Positions 1-7,049 are shown, counted from the first letter of the stretch. The stretch is DNA of 12,254 nt from a bacterium (GCA_030672115.1 DAOVGZ010000022.1:1-12254), one strand, 5' to 3'. The notes: a model not told the origin generated them from the sequence alone. Numbers and translations: made by a program.

Positions 1-132
1 AAAAATAGTAAAAAGTTTTTTGAAAAATGCTGCACACCTATCTCCTCATGTATTTTTTCTAAAAGCTCCTAAAAATTTCGATTGAAACCTACCAAATCAA
101 TTGTTTTTTGCAATCAGTTAAAAAAATTATAT
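1..132. other. AT-rich edge region without a supported gene
   Basis: I see no convincing gene here. On the minus strand an AGGAG (about 43-47) lies four bases before a GTG at 37-35 whose frame stays open to the window edge. This could be the start of a gene continuing to the left, but only about 12 codons are visible, so it cannot be called. Confidence 0.3.
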
Positions 133-176
133 AAAAAAGAGAAGGCCACTCCGCTTGGAGTGGCCTTCTCTTTTTT
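133..176 (-). terminator. Strong, probably bidirectional intrinsic terminator after the IPK-like gene
   Basis: A perfect 20-bp inverted repeat (133-152 with 157-176) has a GCTT loop. Its core is GAAGGCCACTCC and its complement. It is flanked by an A-run on the left and a T-run on the right, so transcripts of either strand would end in a U-tract. It lies 44 bases past the stop codon of the minus-strand kinase gene and probably ends that transcript. It may also stop a plus-strand transcript entering from the left. Confidence 0.9.
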
Positions 177-219
177 TATTCTTTTGAAAAAATCACAAAT
201 CTCGCGTTTTCCTCAAATT

Positions 220-1095
220 TTAAATAACACTGGAATCATCGCCTTTGTCTTTTTTTTGATTGTTTATTTTAGTTCCTTTTGGAGCATCGCCATTCAAATA
301 TGCATAAATATTTTTTTTATTTGCACCATTAAAAATATAAGAAACAGGAGGAGCTTTTTCGTTTAACAAAGATTTAACTTTCCCTAGCATTCCACCTGTG
401 ACATCTATACCAGTTGATTTACTAATCATAGAAATAAAACCTTCTATATTTTCAGGATTAATTTCTGGAATTGTTTCTTTTTTGTGATTATAAACACCAT
501 CGGTAATACCAGCTAATCCTACAGAGTGAACTCCAAATTTAACTGCGAGAAACGGAACAATCTTATCTCCCGATAAAATAGTCATTCCATTTTTTTCATC
601 AAAAACCATATCTCCATGAAGAACTGGTATAAAACCACGTTTAAGCGCTTGCATTATAGGATCAACAGAAAATTTTATTATTTTTCCTGATTCGCAGATA
701 ACTAAATTTAGCGGATGTAGCGGAATTGCTTTTACATTTTTTTCATTGAGCTTTTTCACAAAAATTTCATTTAGTTTTTTTGCTCCCATATGGGTTTCAA
801 TTGCTCCTATAGACTTACTATCATCATAACCCTTGTGTAACTTATATTTTTTAGCAATCGGATGAGCATACGATCCTGCACCAGTTACAAGAATAATATT
901 CGTGTTAGGTTTTTCTTTAATAAATGATGCTATAGCAGAGGCAATAGCTTCTATCACTTTTGGTTTAGGAGTATTTGGCTTTAATTTGTCAGTAATTAAA
1001 CCACCTCCAATTTTCATAATGCGTATTTCTTTTGACCCTTGACTAGAAAAAATATTCGAAAAAATAAATAAAAATAAAACAACTAACTTTTTCAT
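220..1095 (-). CDS. Isopentenyl phosphate kinase-like amino-acid-kinase-fold protein with an N-terminal signal sequence
   Basis: The 291-residue product has the amino acid kinase fold and resembles isopentenyl phosphate kinase (IPK), which uses ATP to turn isopentenyl phosphate into isopentenyl diphosphate for isoprenoid synthesis. Visible motifs are KIGGG (28-32), TDK (35-37), GAGSYAH (72-78, H78 matching the IPK substrate histidine), IPVLHGDMVFD (156-166), SGD (175-177), GITDGVY (196-202), DVTGGMLGK (231-239) and a late GT-K-I motif (274-277). IPKs normally begin just before the KxGG motif. Here about 26 extra residues precede it: MKK, a hydrophobic stretch LVVLFLFIFSNIF, then SSQGS, which looks like a signal peptide or membrane anchor. 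The upstream start is supported by AAGTGAG eight bases before the ATG. The internal ATG at 1017 has only a weak AAGAAA upstream. Related kinases (fosfomycin kinase FomA, other family members) are less likely. It appears monocistronic. Fold is very likely, IPK activity likely, cellular location uncertain. Confidence 0.78.
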   Translation of the reverse strand: MKKLVVLFLFIFSNIFSSQGSKEIRIMKIGGGLITDKLKPNTPKPKVIEAIASAIASFIKEKPNTNIILVTGAGSYAHPIAKKYKLHKGYDDSKSIGAIETHMGAKKLNEIFVKKLNEKNVKAIPLHPLNLVICESGKIIKFSVDPIMQALKRGFIPVLHGDMVFDEKNGMTILSGDKIVPFLAVKFGVHSVGLAGITDGVYNHKKETIPEINPENIEGFISMISKSTGIDVTGGMLGKVKSLLNEKAPPVSYIFNGANKKNIYAYLNGDAPKGTKINNQKKDKGDDSSVI

Positions 1096-1470
1096 AATAA
1101 AAACTCACTTTTAAAATTGATTTAGCAAACTTAAAATATTTTAAATTAATTTTAAAACTAAAAACATGATGATGTTGTTTTTTGGATCAGTTTACGAAGA
1201 ACAAGACCAAACTTACAATTTTTTGGTCTCAGATGTTGAGAAACATAAACATATTGGAATCTATAATGTTTTTTTTCTATAGGACTAAAAAAATCATACT
1301 CTATATTTTTATATTTAATAATAAACAAATAAAAAATCAGATTAATTGTTGAAAAGTAAAAATTTATAAATGTAATCACCGGATGACTCTTATATTTCAA
1401 AAGTTGTAACCTTAAAACCCAACATAAATATATATATAAACGCAAAAAAATCAATAATCGTCAACTAAAA
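1096..1470. other. AT-rich spacer between the IPK-like gene and the groEL terminator
   Basis: No gene is convincing here. A minus-strand frame (1158-1454, 98 codons) stays open, but it starts at TTG, has no internal ATG, no clear ribosome binding site and no family I recognise, so I do not call it. A 14-base palindrome, TTAAAATATTTTAA, lies at 1131-1144, about 35 bases upstream of the kinase start. The kinase promoter must be in this interval, but no clear -35/-10 pair stands out. Confidence 0.4.
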
Positions 1471-1498
1471 AAAGAGCGGCTCTGTAAGAGCCGCTCTT
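1467..1498 (-). terminator. Intrinsic terminator of the groES-groEL operon
   Basis: An 11-bp GC-rich perfect stem (1472-1482 with 1488-1498; AAGAGCGGCTC and complement) has a five-base loop. On the minus strand it is followed by seven Ts (1473-1467). It begins 28 bases beyond the groEL stop codon, so it should end the chaperonin transcript. Confidence 0.9.
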
Positions 1499-1525
1499 AA
1501 AAACTTACATACTAAATTAAAAAAA

Positions 1526-3175
1526 TTAGTACATGCCAGACATACCCATACCACCCATTCCAGGAGCGCCATGACTAGGACCAGTTTCTTTTTTCTTTTC
1601 TTCTGGAATTTCACAAATTGTTGCTTCTGTTGTTAATAACAGCCCTGCAATAGAAGCTGCATTTTGAATTGCAGTTCTTGTTACTTTTGCAGGATCAATC
1701 ACTCCAGCTTCAACTAAATCAACATACTGATCAGTTTTTGCATTGTAACCATTGTTGCCTGTTGTACCTTTTATGGTATTAACAACAACTGAAGCTTCTG
1801 CGCCAGCGTTTGAAGCAATAACACGCATAGGTTCTTCGAGCGCGCGTTTAATAATTTGCAAACCAAGTTGCTCATCACCTTGCAATTTTAAATCGTCAAG
1901 AGCTTCTTGTGCACGAAACAGTGCAAGACCACCACCAGCAACAATGCCTTCTTCGACTGCTGCACGAGTTGCGTTAAGAGCGTCATCGATGCGATCTTTT
2001 TTTTCTTTCATTTCTGTTTCTGTTGCTGCACCAACTTTAATTACTGCAACGCCGCCTGCAAGTTTTGCAAGACGTTCTTGAAGTTTTTCTTTGTCGTAAT
2101 CAGATGTACAATTTTCAATATTCATTTTGATATTGGCAACGCGACCATGAATAGCATCTGCATTTCCTTGGCCTTCAACAATTGTACAGTTATCTTTTGT
2201 CAAAATAACTTTTTTCGCGCAACCAAGATCGTCAATTGTTACATTTTCAAGCTTAAGTCCAATATCTTCAGAAATCATTGTACCGCCAGTAAGAACAGCA
2301 ATATCTTCAAGCATTGCTTTACGACGATCACCAAAACCAGGAGCTTTTACTGCTGCAGCATTAATTGTTCCGCGTAATTTATTAACAACAAGTGTTGCCA
2401 ACGCTTCACCATCAATATCTTCAGCTATAATTAATAATTTACGACCAGTTTTTGCAACTTGTTCCAAAAGAGGAAGCATAATTTTCATGCTGCTGATTTT
2501 TTTGTCGTAAATTAAAATAAGAGCATCGGCAAGCTCTGTTTCCATTTTTTCTGGATTAGTTACAAAATAAGGAGAAAGGTAACCACGATCAAACTGCATA
2601 CCTTCAACGATATCAAGTTCGTCTTCCATTCCTTTTGCTTCTTCAACAGTGATAACACCATCTTGACCAACACGTTCCATAGCCTCAGCTATTTGTCCGC
2701 CAATAGTTGCATCTGAATTTGCAGAAATAGTAGCGACTTGTTCTATTTCTTTTTTACCACTAACAGGCTTAGCTGTTTCTTTTATTTTTTTAACAATAAC
2801 AGCAACTGCTTTGTCGATACCACGTTTAAGTTCCATTGGATTAGCACCAGCAGTCACAAATTTATTTCCTTCACGGAAAATTGCTTGAGCAAGCACTGTT
2901 GCAGTTGTTGTTCCATCACCAGCAATTTCTGCTGTTTTACTTGCAACTTCACGCACCATTTGTGCGCCAATATTTTCTAATCTATCTTGCAATTCAATCT
3001 CTTTAGCTACGCTTACACCATCTTTGGTGATAACCGGAGAACCAAATGAACGCTCAAAAACAACGTTACGACCTTTTGGTCCAAGAGTAACTTTTACTGC
3101 GTTTGCAAGTGTATCAACGCCTTTACGCATTTTTTCACGAGCATTAACACCAAAAACTATTTTTTTTGCAGCCAT
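1526..3175 (-). CDS. groEL: Chaperonin GroEL (Hsp60)
   Basis: This is the 549-residue 60-kDa chaperonin subunit. It forms the double-ring cage that folds cytosolic proteins with ATP and the GroES lid. Nearly every hallmark is present: MAAKKIVFG at the N-terminus, TLGPKGRNVV (30-39), the ATP-binding GDGTTTATVLA (86-96), the apical domain, and DALNATRAAVEEGIVAGGG near residue 400, which carries the catalytic aspartate. It ends in a Gly-Met-rich tail (GMGGMGMSGMY). I use the ATG at 3175 because GGAG sits seven bases before it and it gives the canonical MAAKK start. An in-frame TTG two codons upstream is unlikely. It follows groES after a 45-base gap. Length and motifs are those of a normal functional GroEL. 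Confidence 0.99.
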   Translation of the reverse strand: MAAKKIVFGVNAREKMRKGVDTLANAVKVTLGPKGRNVVFERSFGSPVITKDGVSVAKEIELQDRLENIGAQMVREVASKTAEIAGDGTTTATVLAQAIFREGNKFVTAGANPMELKRGIDKAVAVIVKKIKETAKPVSGKKEIEQVATISANSDATIGGQIAEAMERVGQDGVITVEEAKGMEDELDIVEGMQFDRGYLSPYFVTNPEKMETELADALILIYDKKISSMKIMLPLLEQVAKTGRKLLIIAEDIDGEALATLVVNKLRGTINAAAVKAPGFGDRRKAMLEDIAVLTGGTMISEDIGLKLENVTIDDLGCAKKVILTKDNCTIVEGQGNADAIHGRVANIKMNIENCTSDYDKEKLQERLAKLAGGVAVIKVGAATETEMKEKKDRIDDALNATRAAVEEGIVAGGGLALFRAQEALDDLKLQGDEQLGLQIIKRALEEPMRVIASNAGAEASVVVNTIKGTTGNNGYNAKTDQYVDLVEAGVIDPAKVTRTAIQNAASIAGLLLTTEATICEIPEEKKKETGPSHGAPGMGGMGMSGMY

Positions 3176-3220
3176 AATCAATCTCCAGATGATTAAAAAC
3201 GTTTTGTTCGCTTATTATTT

Positions 3221-3508
3221 TTATTTTTTAATAATTCCAAGTACTTCGTCTTCACGCAAAATAATATGATCACTATCTGCATCTGTACCGGAAAATTTAC
3301 CAAAGAAAACAGTATCACCAGCTTTTACGACAAGTGGCTTTAAAGAACCATCTGGTAAGAGGCGCCCTTTTCCTGTTGCAATAACCTCACCAGTTTGTGT
3401 CTTTTCTTTTGCGGAATCAGGAATAAAAATTCCACCAGCAGTTGTTTCTTCTTTTTCTAATCGCTTGACTAAAAGCCTGTCATATAAAGGACGAATTTTT
3501 TCTATCAT
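3221..3508 (-). CDS. groES: Co-chaperonin GroES (Hsp10)
   Basis: The 95-residue subunit forms the heptameric lid that caps GroEL. Visible features are IRPLYDRLLVKRLEKEE at the N-terminus, the mobile loop ETTAGGIFIPDSAKEK (about 21-36) ending in the conserved GEVIATGKG, the roof-loop region, and the C-terminal ILREDEVLGII. The ATG at 3508 has AGGAG nine bases upstream. It is the first gene of the groES-groEL operon. Length is normal for the family. Confidence 0.99.
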   Translation of the reverse strand: MIEKIRPLYDRLLVKRLEKEETTAGGIFIPDSAKEKTQTGEVIATGKGRLLPDGSLKPLVVKAGDTVFFGKFSGTDADSDHIILREDEVLGIIKK

Positions 3509-3586
3509 AGTATGAAACTCCTATAACAATTTTTTGTGATTAACCTATAAAAAACAGACCTAAAAACAACCTTGTCCACAGTTTTT

Positions 3587-3614
3587 AGTATAAATAAAAA
3601 ACTACAGCATGCAA
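3587..3614 (-). promoter_or_regulatory. Candidate sigma-70 promoter of groES-groEL
   Basis: On the minus strand TTGCAT (3614-3609) is followed after 16 bases by TATACT (3592-3587). The -10 element matches five of six consensus bases and the -35 three of six. Transcription would start near 3580, about 70 bases before the groES ATG. I see no CIRCE element (TTAGCACTC-N9-GAGTGCTAA) between promoter and gene, so HrcA-type control is not evident. Confidence 0.55.
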
Positions 3615-3621
3615 TAAAATC

Positions 3622-3661
3622 TTATACAGATCCACTCAAATTTCTTTAGTGGATCTTATAA
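3622..3661 (-). repeat. Bulged inverted repeat between the VOC gene and the groES promoter
   Basis: AGATCCACT (3628-3636) pairs with AGTGGATCT (3648-3656). The stem extends by TTATA/TATAA after a single bulged C at 3627, giving 14 bp around an 11-base loop. It starts about 18 bases past the VOC-family stop codon and lies just upstream of the groES -35 element. It could be the terminator of the upstream gene, although no good T-run follows on the minus strand, or an operator for groES. Confidence 0.5.
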
Positions 3662-3678
3662 ACATAGTTCAATATATT

Positions 3679-4146
3679 TTATTTAGGGCAACTTTCATGA
3701 TCGCAGCATCCACCCTCATGAGAAAGATCTTTATCTTTATTTTTCTCAACAAACTCTTTAAGTTTTTCTGGAGTTGGTTGATAAAGATCGATAATATTTC
3801 CGCCTGGATCTTTAAAACTAACCATTAAACCATGAGCGGCTTCGATTGGTTTGCTTAAAAAGGTCATGCTATCAGCATTATCTTCACAAAGCTTATTTAA
3901 TTCTTCAACTTCTAAAACAATACCTGTTCTAAATCCTGTTGAAGAATCTACACCATTTTTAGAGAGTGCCTCTTGAGAAATAGGACATAAACCAAAACTA
4001 ATGCCATTAAGGTCAAACTCTGCCCATTTATCTTTTAAATGAAACTTTTTTGTAAAACCAAAATCTTGATAAAATTGAACTGCTGCTTCTAAATCTGATT
4101 GCAGCAAAATGAGCATATTAACACGCTTTACTTGATTATTCTCCAT
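3679..4146 (-). CDS. VOC-superfamily (glyoxalase/bleomycin-resistance fold) protein with a Cys/His-rich tail
   Basis: The 155-residue protein shows the paired beta-alpha-beta-beta-beta layout of the vicinal oxygen chelate superfamily. The first half contains LEAAVQFYQDFGF (19-31) and the second half SFKDPGGNIIDLYQ (110-123), a variant of the usual FxDPDGNxxEL signature. The superfamily includes glyoxalase I, dioxygenases and drug-binding resistance proteins. The metal ligands are atypical: the N-terminal His is not visible (N10-M11 region) and the final Glu is Asp120, although His105 lies in the third-ligand region. The substrate cannot be predicted. After the fold comes a charged stretch and a tail with H143, C147, C148, H150 and C153 that might bind a metal. 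The ATG at 4146 has GGGGGA just upstream. It is transcribed divergently from rpe. Confidence 0.85.
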   Translation of the reverse strand: MENNQVKRVNMLILLQSDLEAAVQFYQDFGFTKKFHLKDKWAEFDLNGISFGLCPISQEALSKNGVDSSTGFRTGIVLEVEELNKLCEDNADSMTFLSKPIEAAHGLMVSFKDPGGNIIDLYQPTPEKLKEFVEKNKDKDLSHEGGCCDHESCPK

Positions 4147-4205
4147 AATTCCCCCGCTTTGAGTTCTTTGTTCTTCTATGATTCTTTATACCTTAATTGT
4201 AACAT

Positions 4206-4234
4206 CTGAAAAACTTTAAACAACGGCATACTAT
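4206..4234 (+). promoter_or_regulatory. Possible promoter of rpe
   Basis: CTGAAA (4206-4211) and TACTAT (4229-4234) are 17 bases apart, each matching four of six consensus bases. Transcription would start about 65 bases before the rpe ATG. The match is modest in AT-rich DNA. Confidence 0.3.
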
Positions 4235-4305
4235 TGAAAACAAATAACAACAGAAGCTACACTAATCCCAAGATCTATAAATTAATAAATAAAAAAAGGA
4301 ACAGT

Positions 4306-4959
4306 ATGGCACAGATCTATCCATCACTCATTTCTGCCGATATTATGAATTTAAGACACGAAATAGAACTTTTAGACCCCTACGTCGAGGGATACCATAT
4401 TGATGTTATGGATAACCATTTTGTACCTAATTTAACATGGGGGTATCAGTTTATAAACGCAATAGGGCAAGAAACCTCTCGTATACTAGATATTCATCTA
4501 ATGGTGGACGATCCAACCAAATGGATAGAAAAATTAATCGCACCACCGCATAGCACTATTACGATTCACAAAGAATCAGCAGGAGATATTCGTAAAAATA
4601 TTGCTCGAATAAAAAACAAGCACCTCAATGCTGGAATAGCTATTAATCCCGCAACATCAATTGATTCTATTATCCCTTTACTAGATTCTATTGATTCTGT
4701 TTTGGTTATGTCTGTCCAACCTGGTTTTTCTGGTCAAACATTTATAAAAGAAGTTATACCAAAAATTGATACTCTTATTGGCTATCGGCAAACTCATGGA
4801 CTAAAATTTTCTATCGGCATGGATGGCGGAATCAATAAACAAAACATTGCGGCTTTAGCACAAAAAGGTGTTAATTGGTTCGGTATCGCCTCAGCTATTT
4901 TTGATCAACCAAATAAAGTAAAAGCACTTAAAGAACTTCAAGCCCTTATTCATAATTAA
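4306..4959 (+). CDS. rpe: Ribulose-phosphate 3-epimerase
   Basis: This 217-residue TIM-barrel enzyme interconverts ribulose 5-phosphate and xylulose 5-phosphate in the pentose phosphate pathway. Visible motifs are YPSLISAD (5-12, catalytic-site Ser), HIDVMDNHFVPNLTWG (31-46, with metal ligands H31 and D33 and acidic D36), DIHLMVDDP (62-70, metal ligand H64), SVQPGFSGQTF (136-146, phosphate contact) and MDGGIN (172-177, with D173 as the acid/base partner). The ATG at 4306 is chosen because AAGGA lies five bases before it and it gives the normal N-terminus. The frame remains open upstream to a TTG at 4234, which would add 24 unconserved residues. Length is normal. It has no co-directional neighbour in the window. 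Confidence 0.97.
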   Translation: MAQIYPSLISADIMNLRHEIELLDPYVEGYHIDVMDNHFVPNLTWGYQFINAIGQETSRILDIHLMVDDPTKWIEKLIAPPHSTITIHKESAGDIRKNIARIKNKHLNAGIAINPATSIDSIIPLLDSIDSVLVMSVQPGFSGQTFIKEVIPKIDTLIGYRQTHGLKFSIGMDGGINKQNIAALAQKGVNWFGIASAIFDQPNKVKALKELQALIHN

Positions 4960-4961
4960 AA

Positions 4962-4992
4962 TAAAAAAAGACGGTTGATTTTTACTCAACCG
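4962..4992 (-). terminator. Intrinsic terminator after the 5017-5478 gene (convergent with rpe)
   Basis: CGGTTGA (4972-4978) pairs with TCAACCG (4986-4992) around a seven-base loop. On the minus strand it is followed by TCTTTTTTTA, a good U-tract, so it mainly serves the minus-strand membrane-protein genes. The plus-strand rpe transcript would also form the hairpin but with a weaker T-rich tail. The same core sequence recurs at 6262-6283. Confidence 0.8.
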
Positions 4993-5016
4993 CCCACAAA
5001 TTCTTTTTAAAATCAA

Positions 5017-5478
5017 TTAATACGTAGTAGGCCTTACGATCAAAGGTTTTACTGCCATTTTTTTTCTTTTTTTTAATTTTTCTACTACATGTTTACCTAG
5101 TAAATAACTAGAAAAAACCATGCCATAATTGACAGCAAAAACCTTACCATAATTGAATGCTGCTATTTGAACATCCTCCAAAGCGTAATATCCTAACACA
5201 ACCATATTACCTAATATTGTCAAGTTCAAAGAATTCAACTCTTTCACAAAACACTCCAAAAGTTTTTTTACTGTAAACGATCCTCCCAATATCAGTAAAA
5301 ATCCAACCAAACCATAAAGATTAAAGTTACTAGACTTTTTATCACTTTCAAGTTTTTTTTTAGAAACTTCCTCTTGACTTTTTTCACTCCCCGCACGCAT
5401 GCTTTGCGCCGGAACAAAAGATAAAAACATTGCCAAAACAATCGTTGTAGAAAAAAACAATTTACAAATACTTTTCAT
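5017..5478 (-). CDS. Exported membrane protein of unknown function (153 aa)
   Basis: I do not recognise a family. The N-terminus is a signal peptide: MKSICK, a hydrophobic core FFSTTIVLAMFLSFV, then VPAQS with cleavage plausible near residues 25-26. A short Lys/Glu/Ser-rich linker (30-50) follows. Hydrophobic segments lie at about 54-71, 86-100 and 113-128, the first and last long enough to span a membrane. A small internal repeat is visible, NYGKVFAV then NYGMVFSS (109-124). The C-terminus is very basic (KLKKRKK). The ATG at 5478 has AGGGGGA four bases upstream. The gene lies 31 bases after the preceding exported-protein gene, so the two are probably cotranscribed and end at the hairpin at 4972-4992. 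Confidence 0.75.
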   Translation of the reverse strand: MKSICKLFFSTTIVLAMFLSFVPAQSMRAGSEKSQEEVSKKKLESDKKSSNFNLYGLVGFLLILGGSFTVKKLLECFVKELNSLNLTILGNMVVLGYYALEDVQIAAFNYGKVFAVNYGMVFSSYLLGKHVVEKLKKRKKMAVKPLIVRPTTY

Positions 5479-5509
5479 AAAATCCCCCTAAATACAAACT
5501 ACATTTATT

Positions 5510-6061
5510 TTACTTTGCCAAAAATGCTGCGATTAAATCCGAAATATCACGAGAGATGATTACTGCTCGCTGTCCGGCTGTCACAATAAAATCTTTAATT
5601 TTCCCTGAAAACATTACAATGCTTTCTAAAAGGTTTACAAATTTTTTCACTTTACTATCTTTATGCGTCTTAAGCTCTGCAAAAAAGTTTTTAACTTTTT
5701 GTTTTATTAGCCTATTTTGCATAATTCTTCTAAACCTTTGGGCAAGTGCTACAACCTGCTTTATATCACCTTTACCTTGTAAAAATGCTTTTGCTATTTT
5801 TCTAGTATCATATTTTATTTTTTGCCATTTGCACCAAAGAATAACTTTTGGAACAACATCATATTTGTAAATTACAACACCTGCAGTCATACCAGCAATT
5901 AATCCAACTGCAACCTTTGGATGATTATCAACAATTTTAACTACGTCAAAATGACACTTTTGAGAATCAATAGCTATTTTGGCTACATCAATATCAGCCT
6001 GCGCTTTAAATGTTATAAATACAAAAAGTAAAATTTTACCAATTTTTTTAAGAATCTTCAT
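5510..6061 (-). CDS. Exported, membrane-anchored basic protein of unknown function (183 aa)
   Basis: No known family is evident. The start at ATG 6061 is supported by AAGTGAGG five bases upstream; an in-frame GTG two codons earlier lies next to that site and is less likely. Residues 1-22 form a signal peptide (MKILKKIGK, then LLFVFITF, then KAQA before D23). A glycine/alanine-rich hydrophobic segment at 48-65 (VAVGLIAGMTAGVVIY) probably spans the membrane. Residues 72-150 are rich in Lys, Arg, Gln and Ile and likely helical. Three cysteines or fewer are present, with no enzyme motif. It is the first gene of a pair with the 5017-5478 gene and has the same general plan as the proteins on both sides. 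Confidence 0.75.
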   Translation of the reverse strand: MKILKKIGKILLFVFITFKAQADIDVAKIAIDSQKCHFDVVKIVDNHPKVAVGLIAGMTAGVVIYKYDVVPKVILWCKWQKIKYDTRKIAKAFLQGKGDIKQVVALAQRFRRIMQNRLIKQKVKNFFAELKTHKDSKVKKFVNLLESIVMFSGKIKDFIVTAGQRAVIISRDISDLIAAFLAK

Positions 6062-6250
6062 AAACACCTCACTTTTAAGGATAATTCAAAATTACTTAAA
6101 TCTTACCTTTAATTTTATCAAAGCCTGCTCTTTTGTAAAAAGCCCACAAAAAACCCCCTCCAGACACATTGCCCAGAAATTCACCTTTAGTGAGACTTAG
6201 ATATGTGAAATAAAACAAAAAAACCAATAAACTCTCTAGAAAGCTGTTTA
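6062..6250. other. Intergenic leader upstream of the 5510-6061 gene
   Basis: This AT-rich interval holds the ribosome binding site AAGTGAGG (about 6067-6074 on the minus strand) and must contain the promoter of the two-gene unit. I see no convincing -35/-10 pair and no open frame worth calling. Confidence 0.35.
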
Positions 6251-6294
6251 ATACAAAAGAGACAGCTGATTTTACTCAACCGCCTCTTTTGTAT
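6251..6294 (-). terminator. Long hairpin terminator after the 6312-6803 gene
   Basis: ATACAAAAGAG (6251-6261) is the exact complement of 6284-6294. In minus-strand RNA the stem continues inward through GCGGUUGA and UCAGCUGU, using three G-U pairs, giving 19 uninterrupted base pairs around a GUAAAA loop. The inner part (GGCGGUUGAGUAAAA) matches the terminator at 4972-4992. The 3' arm is U-rich (CUCUUUUGUAUU), so termination here is plausible even without a separate U-run. Confidence 0.75.
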
Positions 6295-6311
6295 TTGTTT
6301 TTATAAAAAAA

Positions 6312-6803
6312 TTAGTTCTTTTTTTTATTTTTAGGCTTTTTATTTGCCTTATAAACCTTATAACCAATAAAACTGATTATGGCAACGACTGCTACAACAG
6401 GAAAAACAATTTTAGCTTTAGGATTGTTTTTAGAATAATCAACAACAGCATCCTTAACAGAATCCTTTGCTAATTTAGCCTTTTTAGAAATCAATCCAAA
6501 TACTTTTTTAGCATTTTTTTTATTTACAGCCTTATAACCTTTAACCACAGCACTCGCTGTTGTATTTGCAACTTTTTTAGCATTCTCAAGTAAAACATCA
6601 AAACGACGTTTTACTACTACAACATCAAAGTACTCGCCATCAAAATTCCAACCCTTTTTTACTGTTTTTTCAACAACTGGATTAATCATTTGCTTTAAAT
6701 CTTTTAAGTTCAAATCTTTCCAAAACGTCCAGTTGAAAGCTTGTGCCTGAGAAGCTACAAGAGCAAGAGCCAAAAGAACACTTATTTTTTTTGTACTTTT
6801 CAT
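6312..6803 (-). CDS. Exported, C-terminally anchored lysine-rich protein of unknown function (163 aa)
   Basis: I recognise no family. The start at ATG 6803 has an excellent GGAGG seven bases upstream; the frame stays open ten codons further but without a better site. Residues 1-22 are a classic signal peptide (MKSTKK, then ISVLLALALVA, then SQAQA before F23). The mature part begins with an aromatic stretch FNWTFWKDL, then a long Lys/Val/Ala-rich, probably helical region (40-125). One transmembrane segment lies at about 131-150 (KIVFPVVAVVAIISFIGYKV), followed by a very basic tail (KANKKPKNKKKN). The signal peptide plus one late membrane span suggests most of the protein faces the periplasm, with the basic tail in the cytoplasm. 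It is monocistronic and ends at the hairpin 6251-6294. Confidence 0.78.
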   Translation of the reverse strand: MKSTKKISVLLALALVASQAQAFNWTFWKDLNLKDLKQMINPVVEKTVKKGWNFDGEYFDVVVVKRRFDVLLENAKKVANTTASAVVKGYKAVNKKNAKKVFGLISKKAKLAKDSVKDAVVDYSKNNPKAKIVFPVVAVVAIISFIGYKVYKANKKPKNKKKN

Positions 6804-6967
6804 AAGAAAACCTCCGTAAAATATAACCTTCAATCATTTAATATCCATTTTGCTGATTTAAACAGAACTATCAGCGTTATAATATAATGATAATATAGGG
6901 AAATTCAGTTGTAAAAGCCCCCAATAAAACCTCTTGCCAAAGGGACTATTACTTTTAAAAAAAGCAT

Positions 6968-6999
6968 TTTGAAGCTAAATCTTCATGAAAAGCTTCAAA
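6968..6999. repeat. Inverted repeat in the divergent intergenic region
   Basis: TTTGAAGCT (6968-6976) pairs exactly with AGCTTCAAA (6991-6999) around a 14-base loop. A T-run follows on the minus strand (6960-6955 region), so it could end a short antisense transcript from the protease gene. It could equally be an operator for the promoter at 7022-7049. The rest of the divergent region (6804-7021) is AT-rich with no other gene. Confidence 0.4.
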
Positions 7000-7021
7000 T
7001 ATATTGAACAAAAACACCCTT

Positions 7022-7049
7022 TTGACAGTTTCTTTGACTCTTGTACATT
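7022..7049 (+). promoter_or_regulatory. Candidate sigma-70 promoter of the HExxH protein gene
   Basis: A perfect -35 hexamer TTGACA (7022-7027) is followed after 16 bases by TACATT (7044-7049), which matches four of six -10 bases. Transcription would start near 7056, giving a leader of about 33 bases before the ATG at 7089. Confidence 0.55.

Noticed and set aside
82..366. 94-codon plus-strand frame across the kinase terminator
   Set aside because: It runs through the 20-bp terminator hairpin and into the antisense of the kinase gene; no supporting start signal.
1158..1454. 98-codon minus-strand frame in the spacer before the groEL terminator
   Set aside because: It starts with TTG, has no internal ATG, no clear ribosome binding site, a composition typical of translated AT-rich DNA and no recognisable family.
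1752..3269. Several plus-strand frames opposite groEL and groES
   Set aside because: They lie antisense to highly conserved chaperonin genes and have Ser/Cys/Phe-rich compositions expected of shadow frames.
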